64,000 bases of DNA, from positions 30,668 to 94,667 of the forward strand of contig NZ_BAAAHE010000024.1 of assembly GCF_039525035.1 (NCBI RefSeq). The letters are read 5' to 3'. The translations under genes were made by a program, and so were the position numbers. This DNA is from Sporichthya brevicatena (GTDB lineage: Bacteria > Actinomycetota > Actinomycetes > Sporichthyales > Sporichthyaceae). How positions within the stretch are numbered: position 1 is the first letter of the stretch; every line of letters begins with the position of its first letter. Of the stretch, positions 48,836-61,841 are shown one piece after another. The notes beneath the pieces are model-generated. The model saw only the letters and a program-made list of their open reading frames with translations. It had not been told where the DNA came from and did no database searches.

Positions 48836-49876
48836 ATGCGGACCTCTCGGTGGTGGCGAGCCGGCGGCCTCCTGCTCGCCGGGACCCTCGCGGTGGCGGG
48901 AACGACGATCAGCGGGTCGGTCCGGGCGGAGGCGCCCGCGGACCTGAGCGCGGTCGAGACCGCGACCACGGTCCGCGTCGGGCCGTTCCTCCTCCCGCCG
49001 GCCCCGATGGGCGAGGCGCACGTGAACCGGCCGATCCCGAGCATCCCGAAGCCGTGCGAGGACTGCTTCATCACCGCGATCGAGCCGCGTTTCGTCACCG
49101 CGGACGGGCAGCGCGCGGACATGAGCAAGGGCCTGATGCTCCACCACGTCGTCATCGCCGAGCCGGGCGCCACCGACGTCACGTGCGGCCGCAACGGCGT
49201 CGGCGCGCTGGGCCGGCGGCTGTTCGCGGCCGGCGACGAGCGCACGCCGATCCGCCTGCCCGACGGATTCGGCTTCCAGGTCCAGCCCGGTCCGTGGGCC
49301 GGGATCATCGAGATGATGAACCACTCGGACACCCCGCAGGTGGTGTTCTTCGAGACCGTCGTCCACCACGTCCCGGCCTCGACGCCCGGCATGAAGTCGG
49401 TGACCCCGGTGTGGCTCGACGCCGCGAACTGCGGGACCTCGGAGTTCGCGGTCCCGGCCGGCAAGTCCGCGACCCCGTGGACCTGGAAGTCCACCCTGAC
49501 CGGTCGCATCGTCGCCGCGGGCGGCCACGTCCACGCCGGTGGCGTCGGCCTGACGCTCGACAACGTCACGACCGACCAGCGGATCTGCTCCTCCCGCGCG
49601 GGCTACGGCACCGGCGCGATGGAGGGGATGATCTCCCGGATGTCGACGTGCAGCTGGGACTCCCTCGGCGCCCTCCGCGCCGGCGACGAGCTGCTGCTGA
49701 CCAGCCTCTACAACGCCCACGAGCCCATGAACGACGTCATGGGGATCATGCTGATCGGCGTCCACGAGACCGACGACGTCGACGGCGGCACCCGCGCCCC
49801 CGAGTGGATGCGCCGTACCCCCCAGACCCACGTCCCCGGCTCCGACCACCACGGCGGCCCGGGCCACGGGCACTGA
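48836..49876 (+). CDS. Secreted copper type II monooxygenase-like protein (PHM fold)
   Basis: An exported protein of 346 residues with a signal peptide (RWWRAGGLLLAGTLAVAGTT). Its metal-ligand layout matches the PHM/DBH family: histidines 103-104 (LMLHHVVI), H163 (MMNHSD), the HxH pair 231 and 233 (GGHVHAGG), and M302/M305 near HEPMNDVMGIM. The ends carry cysteines (PCEDCF, CSSRAG, STCSWD). The spacing between the motifs is close to that of peptidylglycine hydroxylating monooxygenase. The substrate is unknown. Rightward, opposite to gap. Confidence 0.72.
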   Translation: MRTSRWWRAGGLLLAGTLAVAGTTISGSVRAEAPADLSAVETATTVRVGPFLLPPAPMGEAHVNRPIPSIPKPCEDCFITAIEPRFVTADGQRADMSKGLMLHHVVIAEPGATDVTCGRNGVGALGRRLFAAGDERTPIRLPDGFGFQVQPGPWAGIIEMMNHSDTPQVVFFETVVHHVPASTPGMKSVTPVWLDAANCGTSEFAVPAGKSATPWTWKSTLTGRIVAAGGHVHAGGVGLTLDNVTTDQRICSSRAGYGTGAMEGMISRMSTCSWDSLGALRAGDELLLTSLYNAHEPMNDVMGIMLIGVHETDDVDGGTRAPEWMRRTPQTHVPGSDHHGGPGHGH

Positions 49877-49915
49877 CCTCCGAGCCGAGGATCCGCGGCC
49901 CCGCGGCCCCCCAGA

Positions 49916-49980
49916 CTCCCGAAAGCGCACCATGGCACCCGCGAAAGCAAAATCGGCGTGCTGTCCTGCGCTTTCGGGAG
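49916..49980. repeat. Palindrome between convergent genes
   Basis: Perfect 14-bp arms CTCCCGAAAGCGCA (49916-49929) and TGCGCTTTCGGGAG (49967-49980) surround a 37-base loop that itself contains CGAAAGC. It lies between the convergent PHM-like and whiA genes, so it could terminate both. The sequence differs from the other palindromes in the window. Confidence 0.7.
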
Positions 49981-49995
49981 AGGACGCCCGGGGGG

Positions 49996-50976
49996 TTACG
50001 GGACGAGCATGTCCGGGGTGAGATTGGCCTCGGTGCCGGGGATGCCGAGCTCCTGAGCCTTCTTGTCGGCCATCGCGAGCAGGCGGCGGATGCGGCCGGC
50101 GATCGCGTCCTTGGTCAGGGGCGGGTCGGAGAGGGCGCCGAGCTCCTCGAGGCTGGCCTGCTTGTGCTCGACGCGGAGCTTGCCGGCGGAGGCGAGGTGC
50201 TCCGGGACGTCGTCCCCGAGGATCTCCAGCGCGCGGGCGACGCGGGCGCCGGCGGCGACGGCCGCGCGGGCGGAGCGGCGCAGGTTCGCGTCGTCGAAGT
50301 TGGCGAGGCGGTTCGCGGTGGCGCGGACCTCGCGGCGCATCCGCCGCTCCTCCCAGGCCAGGACCGACTCGTGGGCGCCGAGGCGCGTGAGCAGGGCACC
50401 GATGGCGTCGCCGTCGCGGACGACGACGCGGTCGACGCCGCGGACCTCACGGGCCTTGGAACCGATGCCCAGCCGGCGGGCGGCGCCGACCAGGGCGAGC
50501 GCGGCCTCCGGGCCGGGGCACGTGATCTCGAGGGCCGACGAGCGGCCGGGCTCGGTGAGCGAGCCGTGGGCGAGGAACGCCCCGCGCCAGGCGGCCTCGG
50601 CGTCGCACGCGGCGGCGGAGACGACCTGCGGCGGAAGCCCCCGCACCGGACGGCCACGGCCGTCGACGAGACCCGTCTGCCGGGCCAGCGCCTCCCCTGC
50701 GGCAACGACGCGGACGACCCAGCGACTGCCGCGGCGCAGCCCGCCCGGCGCCATGACGGCGACCTCGGACGGGTGGCCGAAGACCTCGGCGATGTCCTTG
50801 CGCAGGCGACGGGCCGCGGCGCCCGTGTCGAGCTCGGCCTCGACGACGATGCGCCCGCTCACCAGGTGGAGTCCACCGGCGAACCGGAGCATCGAGGAGA
50901 CCTCGGCCTTGCGGCAGCAGGGCTTGGTGACCTGCAACCGGGAGAGTTCGTCCTTGACCGCTGCCGTCATCGCCAT
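49996..50976 (-). CDS. whiA: WhiA, sporulation/cell-division regulator
   Basis: DNA-binding protein of 326 residues that controls cell division genes, essential for sporulation in Streptomyces. An N-terminal LAGLIDADG-like fold ([18 protein letters not shown] and later [18 protein letters not shown]) is followed by a C-terminal helix-turn-helix ([23 protein letters not shown]). The start overlaps the yvcK stop by 10 bases, so translation is coupled. The order rapZ-yvcK-whiA is conserved in Gram-positive bacteria. Confidence 0.95.
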   Translation of the reverse strand: MAMTAAVKDELSRLQVTKPCCRKAEVSSMLRFAGGLHLVSGRIVVEAELDTGAAARRLRKDIAEVFGHPSEVAVMAPGGLRRGSRWVVRVVAAGEALARQTGLVDGRGRPVRGLPPQVVSAAACDAEAAWRGAFLAHGSLTEPGRSSALEITCPGPEAALALVGAARRLGIGSKAREVRGVDRVVVRDGDAIGALLTRLGAHESVLAWEERRMRREVRATANRLANFDDANLRRSARAAVAAGARVARALEILGDDVPEHLASAGKLRVEHKQASLEELGALSDPPLTKDAIAGRIRRLLAMADKKAQELGIPGTEANLTPDMLVP

Positions 50977-51929
50977 GTGTCGATCCTGCCACGCGTGAAG
51001 ATGTCCGTGTACGCGACTGCGAGCTTCGCCGGGTCGTGACGCGGGGTGCCGTCGCCCATCGCCACCGATGCGAGGACGAGTTCGGCACCCGCGTCCTCCA
51101 CCGCCTTGCGGAGCGCGTCGACGTCGGTCACCGCGTCGGAGTCGGCGAGGACGACGTCGAGCCGCAGGTCGGGGGTGTGGGCGCGGAGCACCTCGAGGTA
51201 GTCCTGCGGCGAGAACCCGGTCGTCTCGCCCTGCTGCGGCTCGAGGTTCAGGGTGAGCACCCGACGCGCGCCCGTGGTGCAGATCGCGTGCGCGAGGTCC
51301 GGGACCATCAGGTGCGGTAGGACGCTGGTGAACCAGGAGCCCGGCCCGAAGACGACCCAGTCGGCGGTGCACACCGCCTCGACGGCCTCGGCGCACGCCG
51401 GCGGGTCGGCGGGGACGAGCGTGATGTCGCGGACCCGGCCGCGGGTGGTCGCCACGGCGACCTGGCCGCGGACGCGCGTGAGGGCCTCCGGGTCGTCGGG
51501 GTCGAGCCCCTCGACGGTCGCCTCGATGTCCATCGGCACCGCGGACATCGGCAGCACCCGGCCGCGCGCCCCGAGAAGCCGGCCGACCCAGTCGAGCCCG
51601 GTGACGGTGTCCCCGAGCAGCTCCCACAACGCGACGATGAGCAGGTTGCCGACGGCGTGGTTGTGCAGGTCGCCCTCGGCGGCGAAGCGGTGCTGGACGA
51701 CCTTGCTCCAGGTCGCACCCCACTCGTCGTCGCCGCAGAGCGCCGCGAGGGCCATCCGCAGGTCGCCGGGCGGCAGGACCCCGAGCTCGCGCCGCAGGCG
51801 GCCGCTGGAGCCACCGTCGTCGGCGACGGTGACGATCGCCGTCAGCTCCTCGGTGACGTTCCGGAGCGCCGAGAGCGAGGCGGCCAACCCGTGCCCACCC
51901 CCGAGTGCCACGACGTGGGCGCTTCTCAT
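50967..51929 (-). CDS. yvcK: YvcK/GlmR family protein (gluconeogenesis factor)
   Basis: A 320-residue CofD-like protein that binds UDP-GlcNAc and affects cell shape and cell wall in other bacteria. The N-terminus has the loop [18 protein letters not shown] and [29 protein letters not shown] and [19 protein letters not shown] are also typical. The ATG has GGTGG upstream; a GTG three codons earlier is possible. It sits between rapZ and whiA. Confidence 0.92.
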   Translation of the reverse strand: MRSAHVVALGGGHGLAASLSALRNVTEELTAIVTVADDGGSSGRLRRELGVLPPGDLRMALAALCGDDEWGATWSKVVQHRFAAEGDLHNHAVGNLLIVALWELLGDTVTGLDWVGRLLGARGRVLPMSAVPMDIEATVEGLDPDDPEALTRVRGQVAVATTRGRVRDITLVPADPPACAEAVEAVCTADWVVFGPGSWFTSVLPHLMVPDLAHAICTTGARRVLTLNLEPQQGETTGFSPQDYLEVLRAHTPDLRLDVVLADSDAVTDVDALRKAVEDAGAELVLASVAMGDGTPRHDPAKLAVAYTDIFTRGRIDTWR

Positions 51930-51942
51930 GCCGGCCACCCGG

Positions 51943-52833
51943 TCATTCGCGCCCCATGTCGCGATGCACGACCCGCACCTGGATGCCCGCCTTGCGGAGC
52001 CGGGAGCCGAGTTCCTCGGCGATGGCGACGCTGCGGTGCTTCCCGCCCGTGCAGCCGACGGCGAGGGTGACGTAGCGCTTGCGCTCGGTCCGGTAGCCCT
52101 CGGTCACGACCTTGAGCAGGTCGGTGTACCCGTCGAGGAACTCGACCGCCCCCGGCCGGGTCAGGACGTAGGCGCTGACCTCGGGGTCGGTCCCGGTGAA
52201 GGGCCGCAGCTCGGGCACCCAGTGCGGATTCGGCAGGAAGCGGCAGTCGACGACGAGGTCGGCGTCCACCGGCAGGCCGTACTTGTAGCCGAACGAGACG
52301 ACGGTCATCGTCACGGACTCGTCGGCGGCGGAGCCGAAGGCGCGGTCGACCTCGGCGCGGAGCTCGTGGACGTTCTTGTCCGAGGTGTCGATGACGAGGT
52401 CGGCACGGCCGCGGAGGTCACGCAGGAGTTCGCGTTCCTCCGCGATGCCGTCGACGATCCGGGCGTCACCCTGCAGCGGGTGCGGACGCCGGACGTTCTC
52501 GAACCGGCGCACGAGGGCCTCGTCGGAGGCCTCGAGGAACATGATCCGCGGGACGACGCCGCGGCCGTCGAGCTCGGCGAGGGCGCCGCGGAGCGAGTCG
52601 AAGAACGCCCGGCCCCGGACGTCGACGACCGCCGCGATGCGCGGCACGCTCCCCTGGCTGCGGCGGCCGAGTTCGACGAGCATCGGCAGCAGCTCGGGCG
52701 GCAGGTTGTCGACGACGAACCAGCCCGCGTCCTCCATGGCGTTGGCCGCGGTGCTGCGGCCCGCGCCCGACATGCCGGTGATGATCACCAGCGAGATGTC
52801 GAGCACCGGCTCCCCCGGTTCCGTCACCGTCAC
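51943..52833 (-). CDS. rapZ: RapZ, nucleotide-binding regulatory protein
   Basis: A 296-residue P-loop protein that binds nucleotides and, in E. coli, targets small RNA for decay and senses UDP-GlcNAc precursors. Walker [11 protein letters not shown] is at residues 19-27. Family segments are [35 protein letters not shown] and [17 protein letters not shown]. The GTG at 52833 is eight bases from the uvrC stop and has AGCAGGGG upstream; a longer start would overlap uvrC. Confidence 0.94.
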   Translation of the reverse strand: MTVTEPGEPVLDISLVIITGMSGAGRSTAANAMEDAGWFVVDNLPPELLPMLVELGRRSQGSVPRIAAVVDVRGRAFFDSLRGALAELDGRGVVPRIMFLEASDEALVRRFENVRRPHPLQGDARIVDGIAEERELLRDLRGRADLVIDTSDKNVHELRAEVDRAFGSAADESVTMTVVSFGYKYGLPVDADLVVDCRFLPNPHWVPELRPFTGTDPEVSAYVLTRPGAVEFLDGYTDLLKVVTEGYRTERKRYVTLAVGCTGGKHRSVAIAEELGSRLRKAGIQVRVVHRDMGRE

Positions 52834-52840
52834 CCCCTGC

Positions 52841-54862
52841 TCAGCCTCCGGTCGCGGTCCCGGCGGCACCGGGCCCGGACGAAGTCTCCTCGATGATCTC
52901 GCCTGTCGCCATGTTCACGGCCGGCGCCCCGCCGGCCGCGGCAAGCGCGTCGACGACGGCCTGGGCCGTGCGCGGGCCGAAGCCGGGGACGGCGGCGATC
53001 TCCTCCGCCGTGGCCGCCCGGAGCTTGCGGACCGACCCGAAGTGCTTCATCAGCGCCTTGCGACGTACCTCCCCGAGGCCGGGGATCGCGTCGAGCGTGC
53101 TGTCGATCATCGACTTCGAGCGGCGCTTGCGGTGGTGGGTGATCGCGAACCGGTGCGCCTCGTCGCGGACGCGCTGCAACAGGTACAGCCCCTCGCTGGT
53201 CCGCGGGAGGATCACCGGGTCGGCCTGCCCGGGCAGCCAGACCTCCTCCAGCCGCTTGGCCAGACCGCAGATCTCGATGTCGTAGATGTGCAGTGCCTCG
53301 AGCGCCTCGGCGGCCGCGGCGACCTGGGGCGGGCCACCGTCGACGACGACGAGGTTCGGCCGGTAGGCGAAGCGCCGGGGCTTGCCGGTGTCCGGGTCGA
53401 TGGGACCGCTGTGTCGGTCCTCGGCCGCGGCGACCCGGTCGTCGAGGTGACGACGGAACCGGCGGGTGATGACCTCGGCGATGGCCGCGACGTCGTTCTG
53501 ACCCTCGACGCCCTTGATGTTGAAGGTGCGGTACTCGCTCTTGCGGGCCAGGCCGTCCTCGAACACGACCATCGACGCGACGACCTCGGTGCCCTGCAGG
53601 TTGGAGACGTCGAAGCACTCGATCCGCAGCGGCGCCTCGTCGAGTTCGAGGGCGTTCTGGATCTCCTGCAGCGCCAGCGAACGGGTCGTCAGATCGCTGG
53701 CGCGCTTGGTCTTGTGCAGCGCCAGGCTCTGCGCCGCGTTGCGGGCGACGGTCTCCATCAGGGCGCGCTTGTCGCCGCGCTGCGGCACCCGCAGGTCGAC
53801 GCGGGCTCCGCGCTTCGAACTCAGCCACTCCGTGACCGCGACGGTGTCGGCCGGCAGCTCGGGAACGAGCACCTCGCGCGGCACCGCCTCACCGTCGCCG
53901 GAACCCTCAGCTGACGCCGGGTCAGTGTCGTCACCGTAGAGCTGCTGGAGGAAGTGCTCGACGAGGTCGCCCGTCGTCACGTCCTCGACCTTGTCGACGA
54001 CGAACCCGCGCTGGCCGCGCACCCGCCCGCCGCGGACGTGGAAGACCTGCACCGCCGCCTCGAGCTGGTCCTCGGCCAGGGCGATGACGTCGGCGTCGGT
54101 CCCGTCGCCGAGGACGACGGCGTTCTTCTCCATCGCGCGCTTGAGTGCGCCGATGTCGTCGCGGAGCCGAGCCGCGCGCTCGTACTCCTGCACGGCGGCG
54201 GCGGCCTGCATCTCCTTCTCCAGGCGCCGCAGATAGGTCGCGGTCTGGCCGGCCATGAAGTCGCAGAAGTCCTCGACGATGCGCCGGTGCTCCTCGGGCG
54301 ACACCCGCCCGACGCAGGGCGCCGAGCACTTGCCGATGTAGCCGAGCAGGCACGGCCGGCCGACCTGGCCGGCGCGCTTGAACACGCCGGCCGAGCACGT
54401 CCGCGCCGGGAAGACGCGCAGCAGCAGGTCGAGGGTCTCCCGGATCGCCCAGGCGTGGGCGTAGGGACCGAAGTACCGGACGCCGCGCTTCTTCGGGCCG
54501 CGCATGACCTGCAGGCGCGGGAACTCCTCGTTGAGCGTGACCGCCAGGCTCGGGTAGGACTTGTCGTCCCGGTAGCGGACGTTGAAGCGCGGGTCGAACT
54601 CCTTGATCCAGGAGTACTCCAGCTGCAGCGCCTCGACCTCGGTGCCGACCACCGTCCAGTCGACCTTGGCGGCCGTCTGGACCATGGTCTGCGTCCGGGC
54701 GTGCAGGGCCGCGATGTCCTGGAAGTAGGAGTTCAGCCGGGCCCGCAGGCTCTTCGCCTTGCCGACGTAGATGACCCGCCCGTGGGCGTCCGAGAACCGG
54801 TAGACGCCCGGCGAGTCCGGGATGGACCCGGGCCGGGGTCGGTAGGTCGCTGGGTCCGCCAC
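52841..54862 (-). CDS. uvrC: UvrC, excinuclease ABC subunit C
   Basis: Makes the 3' and 5' incisions in nucleotide excision repair. It has 673 residues. The N-terminal GIY-YIG domain has [22 protein letters not shown]; a UVR motif follows at [21 protein letters not shown]; the RNase H-like domain has [16 protein letters not shown] and [11 protein letters not shown]; tandem helix-hairpin-helix units are at the C-terminus ([32 protein letters not shown]). The GTG was chosen over an unlikely TTG six codons upstream. Confidence 0.96.
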   Translation of the reverse strand: MADPATYRPRPGSIPDSPGVYRFSDAHGRVIYVGKAKSLRARLNSYFQDIAALHARTQTMVQTAAKVDWTVVGTEVEALQLEYSWIKEFDPRFNVRYRDDKSYPSLAVTLNEEFPRLQVMRGPKKRGVRYFGPYAHAWAIRETLDLLLRVFPARTCSAGVFKRAGQVGRPCLLGYIGKCSAPCVGRVSPEEHRRIVEDFCDFMAGQTATYLRRLEKEMQAAAAVQEYERAARLRDDIGALKRAMEKNAVVLGDGTDADVIALAEDQLEAAVQVFHVRGGRVRGQRGFVVDKVEDVTTGDLVEHFLQQLYGDDTDPASAEGSGDGEAVPREVLVPELPADTVAVTEWLSSKRGARVDLRVPQRGDKRALMETVARNAAQSLALHKTKRASDLTTRSLALQEIQNALELDEAPLRIECFDVSNLQGTEVVASMVVFEDGLARKSEYRTFNIKGVEGQNDVAAIAEVITRRFRRHLDDRVAAAEDRHSGPIDPDTGKPRRFAYRPNLVVVDGGPPQVAAAAEALEALHIYDIEICGLAKRLEEVWLPGQADPVILPRTSEGLYLLQRVRDEAHRFAITHHRKRRSKSMIDSTLDAIPGLGEVRRKALMKHFGSVRKLRAATAEEIAAVPGFGPRTAQAVVDALAAAGGAPAVNMATGEIIEETSSGPGAAGTATGG

Positions 54863-54922
54863 GGGCCTGAGGGTATGCAATCCCTCCGACGACCGTGGCG
54901 GGCCTCTGGTCGGGCGAAGGAC

Positions 54923-55399
54923 TCAGGCGACGGTGATGGTCCCGCCGTCGGTGGTGATCTCGACCGCGGGCAGCGGGAGCTGCGCCGGGCCACGTTCGAC
55001 GGAGCCGTCCTCGATCGAGAACCGGCTGCCGTGGCACGGGCACTCGATCACGCCGCGGTGCACCTTGGTGACCGGGCAGCCCGAGTGCGTGCAGATCGAG
55101 CTGAACGCGTGAAACGCGCCCTCGGTGGGCTGGGTGACGACGACGTTCGCGCCGCCGCCGAAGATCAGGCCGCCGCCGACGGGCACCTTCTCCGTCGGGC
55201 CGAGCGAGGTGCCGGGCGCCGGCGTCGCCTGCGGGCCGGGCACGCCCTGCGGTCCGGCGGCATCCGGGGTGGAGGAGTCCGCGCCGCCGCAAGCGGCCAG
55301 CGAGGCGCCGCCGGCGGCGGTCAGGCCGAGGGCGAGCGCGCCGCGGACGACGACGCGGCGGGCGGGAGCTTCAGGATTCTCGATCGCGGGCTGTGTCAC
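54923..55399 (-). CDS. Rieske [2Fe-2S] lipoprotein 1
   Basis: A 158-residue exported Rieske protein. The N-terminus has a twin-arginine-like region (ARRVVVRGALALGL) and a lipobox LAAC, so it is probably lipid-anchored outside the membrane. The cluster motifs are CTHSGC and CPCHGSRF. A proline-rich spacer (PQGVPGPQATPAPGT) separates anchor and domain. It is the shortest of three neighbouring Rieske genes, and its redox partner is unknown. Confidence 0.9.
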   Translation of the reverse strand: MTQPAIENPEAPARRVVVRGALALGLTAAGGASLAACGGADSSTPDAAGPQGVPGPQATPAPGTSLGPTEKVPVGGGLIFGGGANVVVTQPTEGAFHAFSSICTHSGCPVTKVHRGVIECPCHGSRFSIEDGSVERGPAQLPLPAVEITTDGGTITVA

Positions 55400-55480
55400 G
55401 GGAGGAGCACATCATCCGCGCTTGAACGGGGTGTTACCGGTCCGCGTTGCTCTCGTCACTCGACTGCGGACGCGGCGAGC

Positions 55481-56176
55481 TCACTCGCTGCGGATGTTGC
55501 CCGCGTCGTCGACCGCGACCGGTTTGGCGGCCAGCGGCAGCAGGGCCGGGCCCTCCTCGGGCTGGCCGTCGTCGATCGAGAAGCGACTGCCGTGACAGGG
55601 GCAGACGATCTGCCCGTGCTCGACCTTGTCGACCAGGCAGCCCAGGTGGGTGCACCGCGCGTCGAACGCGCGGAACTGCCCCGGCGTCGGCTGGGTGACG
55701 ACGAGCTTCTTCTCCGGGAACGTCTTGCCCCCGCCGACCGGGATGTCGGAGGTCCGGGCGACCGCCCCCGGGGGCAGCGGCTCCGGCGTGGGTGACGGGC
55801 TCGGGGTCGGTTCCGGGGTCGGCTCGTTGCGCGCCGTGGCGAGGTCGTCACCGCGGCGGCTGCCGACGGTGGGCTCCCCGGACGGGTCCGCCGTCGGGTC
55901 CGTGGTCGCCGCGGGCTGCGCCGAGGGGTCGGTTCCGTTCGAGGGGTCGGTGCTGCGCGCCGGGCGGGGCTCGGGGCTGCGCTGGTAGACGTCCGACTTG
56001 GACGTGGGCCGGGCGGTCGGACGCCCGGTCCGTGCGGGCTCGGTGGCGGTCAGGTCGGTGGCCGGGGCGGCGCCGCCGGCGTTCGGGCTGTCGTCCCCGC
56101 AGCCGGTGAGGGTTCCGGTCGCGCCGAGGAGCCCGACGGCGAACGCGCCGCGGAGGACTACTCGTCGGGGAACCAC
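55481..56176 (-). CDS. Rieske [2Fe-2S] lipoprotein 2
   Basis: A 231-residue exported Rieske protein. It has a twin-arginine-like region (PRRVVLRGAFAVG) and lipobox LTGC. A long threonine/proline/serine-rich linker (about residues 30-140, including EPTPEPTPSPSPTPEPLPP) reaches to the Rieske domain with CTHLGC and CPCHGSRF. The linker could span the cell wall or the periplasmic-like space. It starts with GTG. Confidence 0.9.
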   Translation of the reverse strand: MVPRRVVLRGAFAVGLLGATGTLTGCGDDSPNAGGAAPATDLTATEPARTGRPTARPTSKSDVYQRSPEPRPARSTDPSNGTDPSAQPAATTDPTADPSGEPTVGSRRGDDLATARNEPTPEPTPSPSPTPEPLPPGAVARTSDIPVGGGKTFPEKKLVVTQPTPGQFRAFDARCTHLGCLVDKVEHGQIVCPCHGSRFSIDDGQPEEGPALLPLAAKPVAVDDAGNIRSE

Positions 56177-56228
56177 AGCGGGAGCCTAATCGCGGATCGG
56201 CCATTTGCCGCTGCTCGGAACGGAAAAT

Positions 56229-56265
56229 ATGAGGACCTCCCGGCTACGCGCCGGGAGGTCCTCAT
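56229..56265 (-). terminator. Rho-independent terminator after Rieske gene 3
   Basis: Perfect 16-bp stem (56229-56244 and 56250-56265) with a 5-base loop. Read on the minus strand, it lies after the third Rieske gene and is followed by a T-rich stretch (ATTTTCC), the classical intrinsic-terminator layout and rare in this GC-rich DNA. Confidence 0.85.
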
Positions 56266-56288
56266 GCGGGTCGTGCGGAGGCGGGAGC

Positions 56289-56936
56289 TCAGGCTTCCTT
56301 CGCCTTGTAGATCTGACCACCCTCGACGATGATCGGCTTCTTCGGCAGCGGTTTGCGCGCCGGACCTGCCGTCGGCTTGCCGGTGTCGAGCGTGAAGTCC
56401 GAGCTGTGGCACGAGCAGCTCATCTTGCCCGGGGTGTCGAACACGTCGACCGGGCAGCCCTCGTGGGTGCAGAGGGAGTCGAAGCCGATGAACTGACCGG
56501 CCTTCGGCTGGGTGATGACGTACTCGTCGGCCTCGAACAGCGCGCCGCTGTTGACCGGGATGTCCGAGGTGGCCGCGAGCGGGGTGTCGCTGGCCTTGAC
56601 GAGCTTCGGCGCCTTGTCGGGCTTCGGGGTCGCCTTCGGCGTCGCCTCGGGCTTGGCGGTCTTCGTGGCGTCGGCGGTCGCCGTCGGCTCCGCGGACTTG
56701 GTCGGCTTGGCCGTCTTGGACGGCTTCGCGCTGGTGGTGGCCTCGGGGGTCACCTCGGGAGTCGTCTCGGGGGTCGCCTCGGCCGCGGTCGGGTCGTCGT
56801 CGTCCCCGCCGCACGCAGCGAGCGGGGCCGCAAAGGCGGCCAGACCCAGCGCCGAGATCCCGCGGAGCACGACGCGCCGGCCGGGAACGGCTTCTTCCGC
56901 ACCCTCCGGGACGTTGGGCGTTTCCGCAGCAGACAT
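56289..56936 (-). CDS. Rieske [2Fe-2S] lipoprotein 3
   Basis: A 215-residue exported Rieske protein with a twin-arginine-like region (GRRVVLRGISALGLA) and lipobox LAAC, then an acidic/threonine- and lysine-rich linker (PEVTPEATTSAKPSKTAKP). The cluster motifs are CTHEGC and the C-x-C-H form SCSCHSSDF rather than CPCHGS. It is separated from gene 2 by a strong terminator, so it has its own promoter or leader. The start is ATG. Confidence 0.88.
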   Translation of the reverse strand: MSAAETPNVPEGAEEAVPGRRVVLRGISALGLAAFAAPLAACGGDDDDPTAAEATPETTPEVTPEATTSAKPSKTAKPTKSAEPTATADATKTAKPEATPKATPKPDKAPKLVKASDTPLAATSDIPVNSGALFEADEYVITQPKAGQFIGFDSLCTHEGCPVDVFDTPGKMSCSCHSSDFTLDTGKPTAGPARKPLPKKPIIVEGGQIYKAKEA

Positions 56937-56994
56937 GGAAAACCTCCGAGTTTGGCGGGGCAAATGTGAAGAACCTGACAGGGCGTTCGAAAGG

Positions 56995-59934
<2,940 letters not shown>

Positions 59935-60049
59935 TCTGTGCCCTTCGCAGTCCCCGCTCGGGCCCTGGACCGGACCCGCGGCCATGGTAGGTGGGGGGTC
60001 CGACAATCGGCGTTCGGGCAGGTCAGCGGGTGAATGACGACCCGCGACG

Positions 60050-61018
60050 TCAGCGAATGGTGATCGTCCTGGTCTTGCTGGTCCCCGCCGCGACTCCGGG
60101 CACCCCGCCGCCCTTCGCACGGAAGAAGTGTTTGCCACGCTTGGTCGGCTTGATTTTGAACTGCGCGACTCCGCGCTTCGGCTTCACCTTCGCCACCGTC
60201 CTCCACTTCTTCCCGATCCGCTGCTGCAGAGCGAGGGCCTTGGTGGACCTGGGGAAGACGGTCGCCTTGAACCAGACGAGCGCCCCGAGCGGCTGCATCC
60301 GACCCAGCGGCTTCAGGACAACCTGGGAGAGAACCTTGACGGTTCGGCTCACCGCGCTGCCGGCGAGGTGCTGCCAGTCCCCCTCTACGACCGCAACGAA
60401 TTGGGCGCTCTCCCGCGGCCACAGCTGGATCGAGTAGCGCCCGTCCGACTGCGTCCCCGTCTGCGGCATCGGGATGAGCTCCCCGGTCGTGAGCGGAACC
60501 GCGAAGAAGTGAACGCGCAGGCCCGCCGCCGGGGCACCGGTGATCGCATCCGTCACTCGGCCGCTCAGCGTCACGGGTTGTTCGAGGACGACCTGCGCCG
60601 CCGAGGAGAGCGTGACTCGCAGGCTGCTGACCGTGATGGTCGCGGGCGCGGCGTACTCCCCCGCCAGGTCCTGGGCGAAGACGGCGAACGAGTACGGGGT
60701 GTTGGCTTCCAGCCCGTGGACGGTCGCGGTCGAGGCCCCGGACCCCACGGCCACCCCGAAACCGTCGGTCGGGCTGCTCGGCGGCAGGGTCCCGGGCAGA
60801 CCGCGGACGACGGCGGTGTGCCCGGGGTTCCAGAAGTCCTGCTGCCAGTAGAGAACGACCTCGTCCACGTACGCCCTGGCCTGCAGGTTCATGACCGGAG
60901 CGACCGCCGCCGTCCGGGCGACCGCCGCGGACGGGAGGGCGACCACCGCCGCCGGGGCGCCCACCACGGCGACGAGCGCGAAGGATATGCCGCCTGAAAG
61001 ATCCCTGAATGTCCGCAT
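60050..61018 (-). CDS. Secreted beta-sandwich protein
   Basis: A 322-residue exported protein with a signal peptide ([21 protein letters not shown]). Residues 40-130 look like a fibronectin type III-like domain ([28 protein letters not shown]). A carboxypeptidase-regulatory-like strand region follows ([18 protein letters not shown]), then an immunoglobulin-like and a basic C-terminal part ([13 protein letters not shown]). Likely an extracellular structural or binding protein; function unknown. Confidence 0.7.
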   Translation of the reverse strand: MRTFRDLSGGISFALVAVVGAPAAVVALPSAAVARTAAVAPVMNLQARAYVDEVVLYWQQDFWNPGHTAVVRGLPGTLPPSSPTDGFGVAVGSGASTATVHGLEANTPYSFAVFAQDLAGEYAAPATITVSSLRVTLSSAAQVVLEQPVTLSGRVTDAITGAPAAGLRVHFFAVPLTTGELIPMPQTGTQSDGRYSIQLWPRESAQFVAVVEGDWQHLAGSAVSRTVKVLSQVVLKPLGRMQPLGALVWFKATVFPRSTKALALQQRIGKKWRTVAKVKPKRGVAQFKIKPTKRGKHFFRAKGGGVPGVAAGTSKTRTITIR

Positions 61019-61104
61019 TTGCGCACTCTAGGGAGAACAGCGGGCTCGCGGGTAGAGGGTGGCGGCGTGTGAGGATGGCGCCCACGATCGACGGGAGGCA
61101 CTCG

Positions 61105-61761
61105 ATGCGCACCTACACCGGGAAGGTCACGCTCGGCGGGGCCCCGGACGTCCGGGAACTGGCCGGCCTGGTCATCAGCAAGGCCTCGGTCGGGCCGATG
61201 GACAACAACACCTACCTGCTCCGGTGCCGGCGCACCGGGGAGCAGCTGCTGATCGACGCGGCGAACGACGCGGGCACGATCCTCGGGATGGTCGGCGGCT
61301 CCCTCGGCCGCATCGTCACCACCCACCAGCACTACGACCACTGGCAGGCGCTGGGTGAGGTCAAGCAGGAGACCGGCGCCCGGACCACCGCCCACCACCT
61401 CGACGCCGAGGGCATCCCGGTCCCGACCGACGACCCGGTCTCCGACGGCGACACAGTCAGCGTCGGCGAGGTGAACCTGTCGGTGATCCACCTCGTCGGC
61501 CACACGCCCGGCAGCATCGCGCTGCTGTATGACGACCCGTCAGGTCACCCCCACCTGTTCACGGGCGACTGCCTGTTCCCCGGCGGCGTCGGCAACACCT
61601 TCGGGGACAAGGACAACTTCGCGAAGCTGATCGACGACGTCGAGTCCAAGCTTTTCGCCCGTCTCCCCGACGAGACCTGGGTCTACCCCGGCCACGGCGC
61701 CGACACCACCCTCGGCCACGAACGCCCCAACCTCGCGGAGTGGCGTTCCCGGGGCTGGTGA
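61105..61761 (+). CDS. Metallo-beta-lactamase fold hydrolase
   Basis: A 218-residue zinc hydrolase of the glyoxalase II-like group. The metal motif is THQHYDHW (H74, H76, D78, H79), followed by VGHTPGSIAL, FTGDCLFPGGVGNTF and VYPGHGADTTLG. The start is ATG after GACGGGAGGC. In actinobacteria an MBL-fold gene next to uvrA is common. The substrate is unknown; hydroxyacylglutathione-like thioesters or phosphoesters are possible. Confidence 0.88.
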   Translation: MRTYTGKVTLGGAPDVRELAGLVISKASVGPMDNNTYLLRCRRTGEQLLIDAANDAGTILGMVGGSLGRIVTTHQHYDHWQALGEVKQETGARTTAHHLDAEGIPVPTDDPVSDGDTVSVGEVNLSVIHLVGHTPGSIALLYDDPSGHPHLFTGDCLFPGGVGNTFGDKDNFAKLIDDVESKLFARLPDETWVYPGHGADTTLGHERPNLAEWRSRGW

Positions 61762-61841
61762 TCGATCGCGCGGCGGGTCACTGCGAGTTGGGTACGTTCT
61801 CGACAAGGATTGGCCTCGCCGTAACCGGGCACGGCTCTTAC

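Noticed and set aside
55481..56176. Rieske gene 2 as part of a cytochrome bc1 complex
   Set aside because: No qcr genes are nearby, and the protein is a lipoprotein with a long linker unlike actinobacterial QcrA, which has membrane helices.
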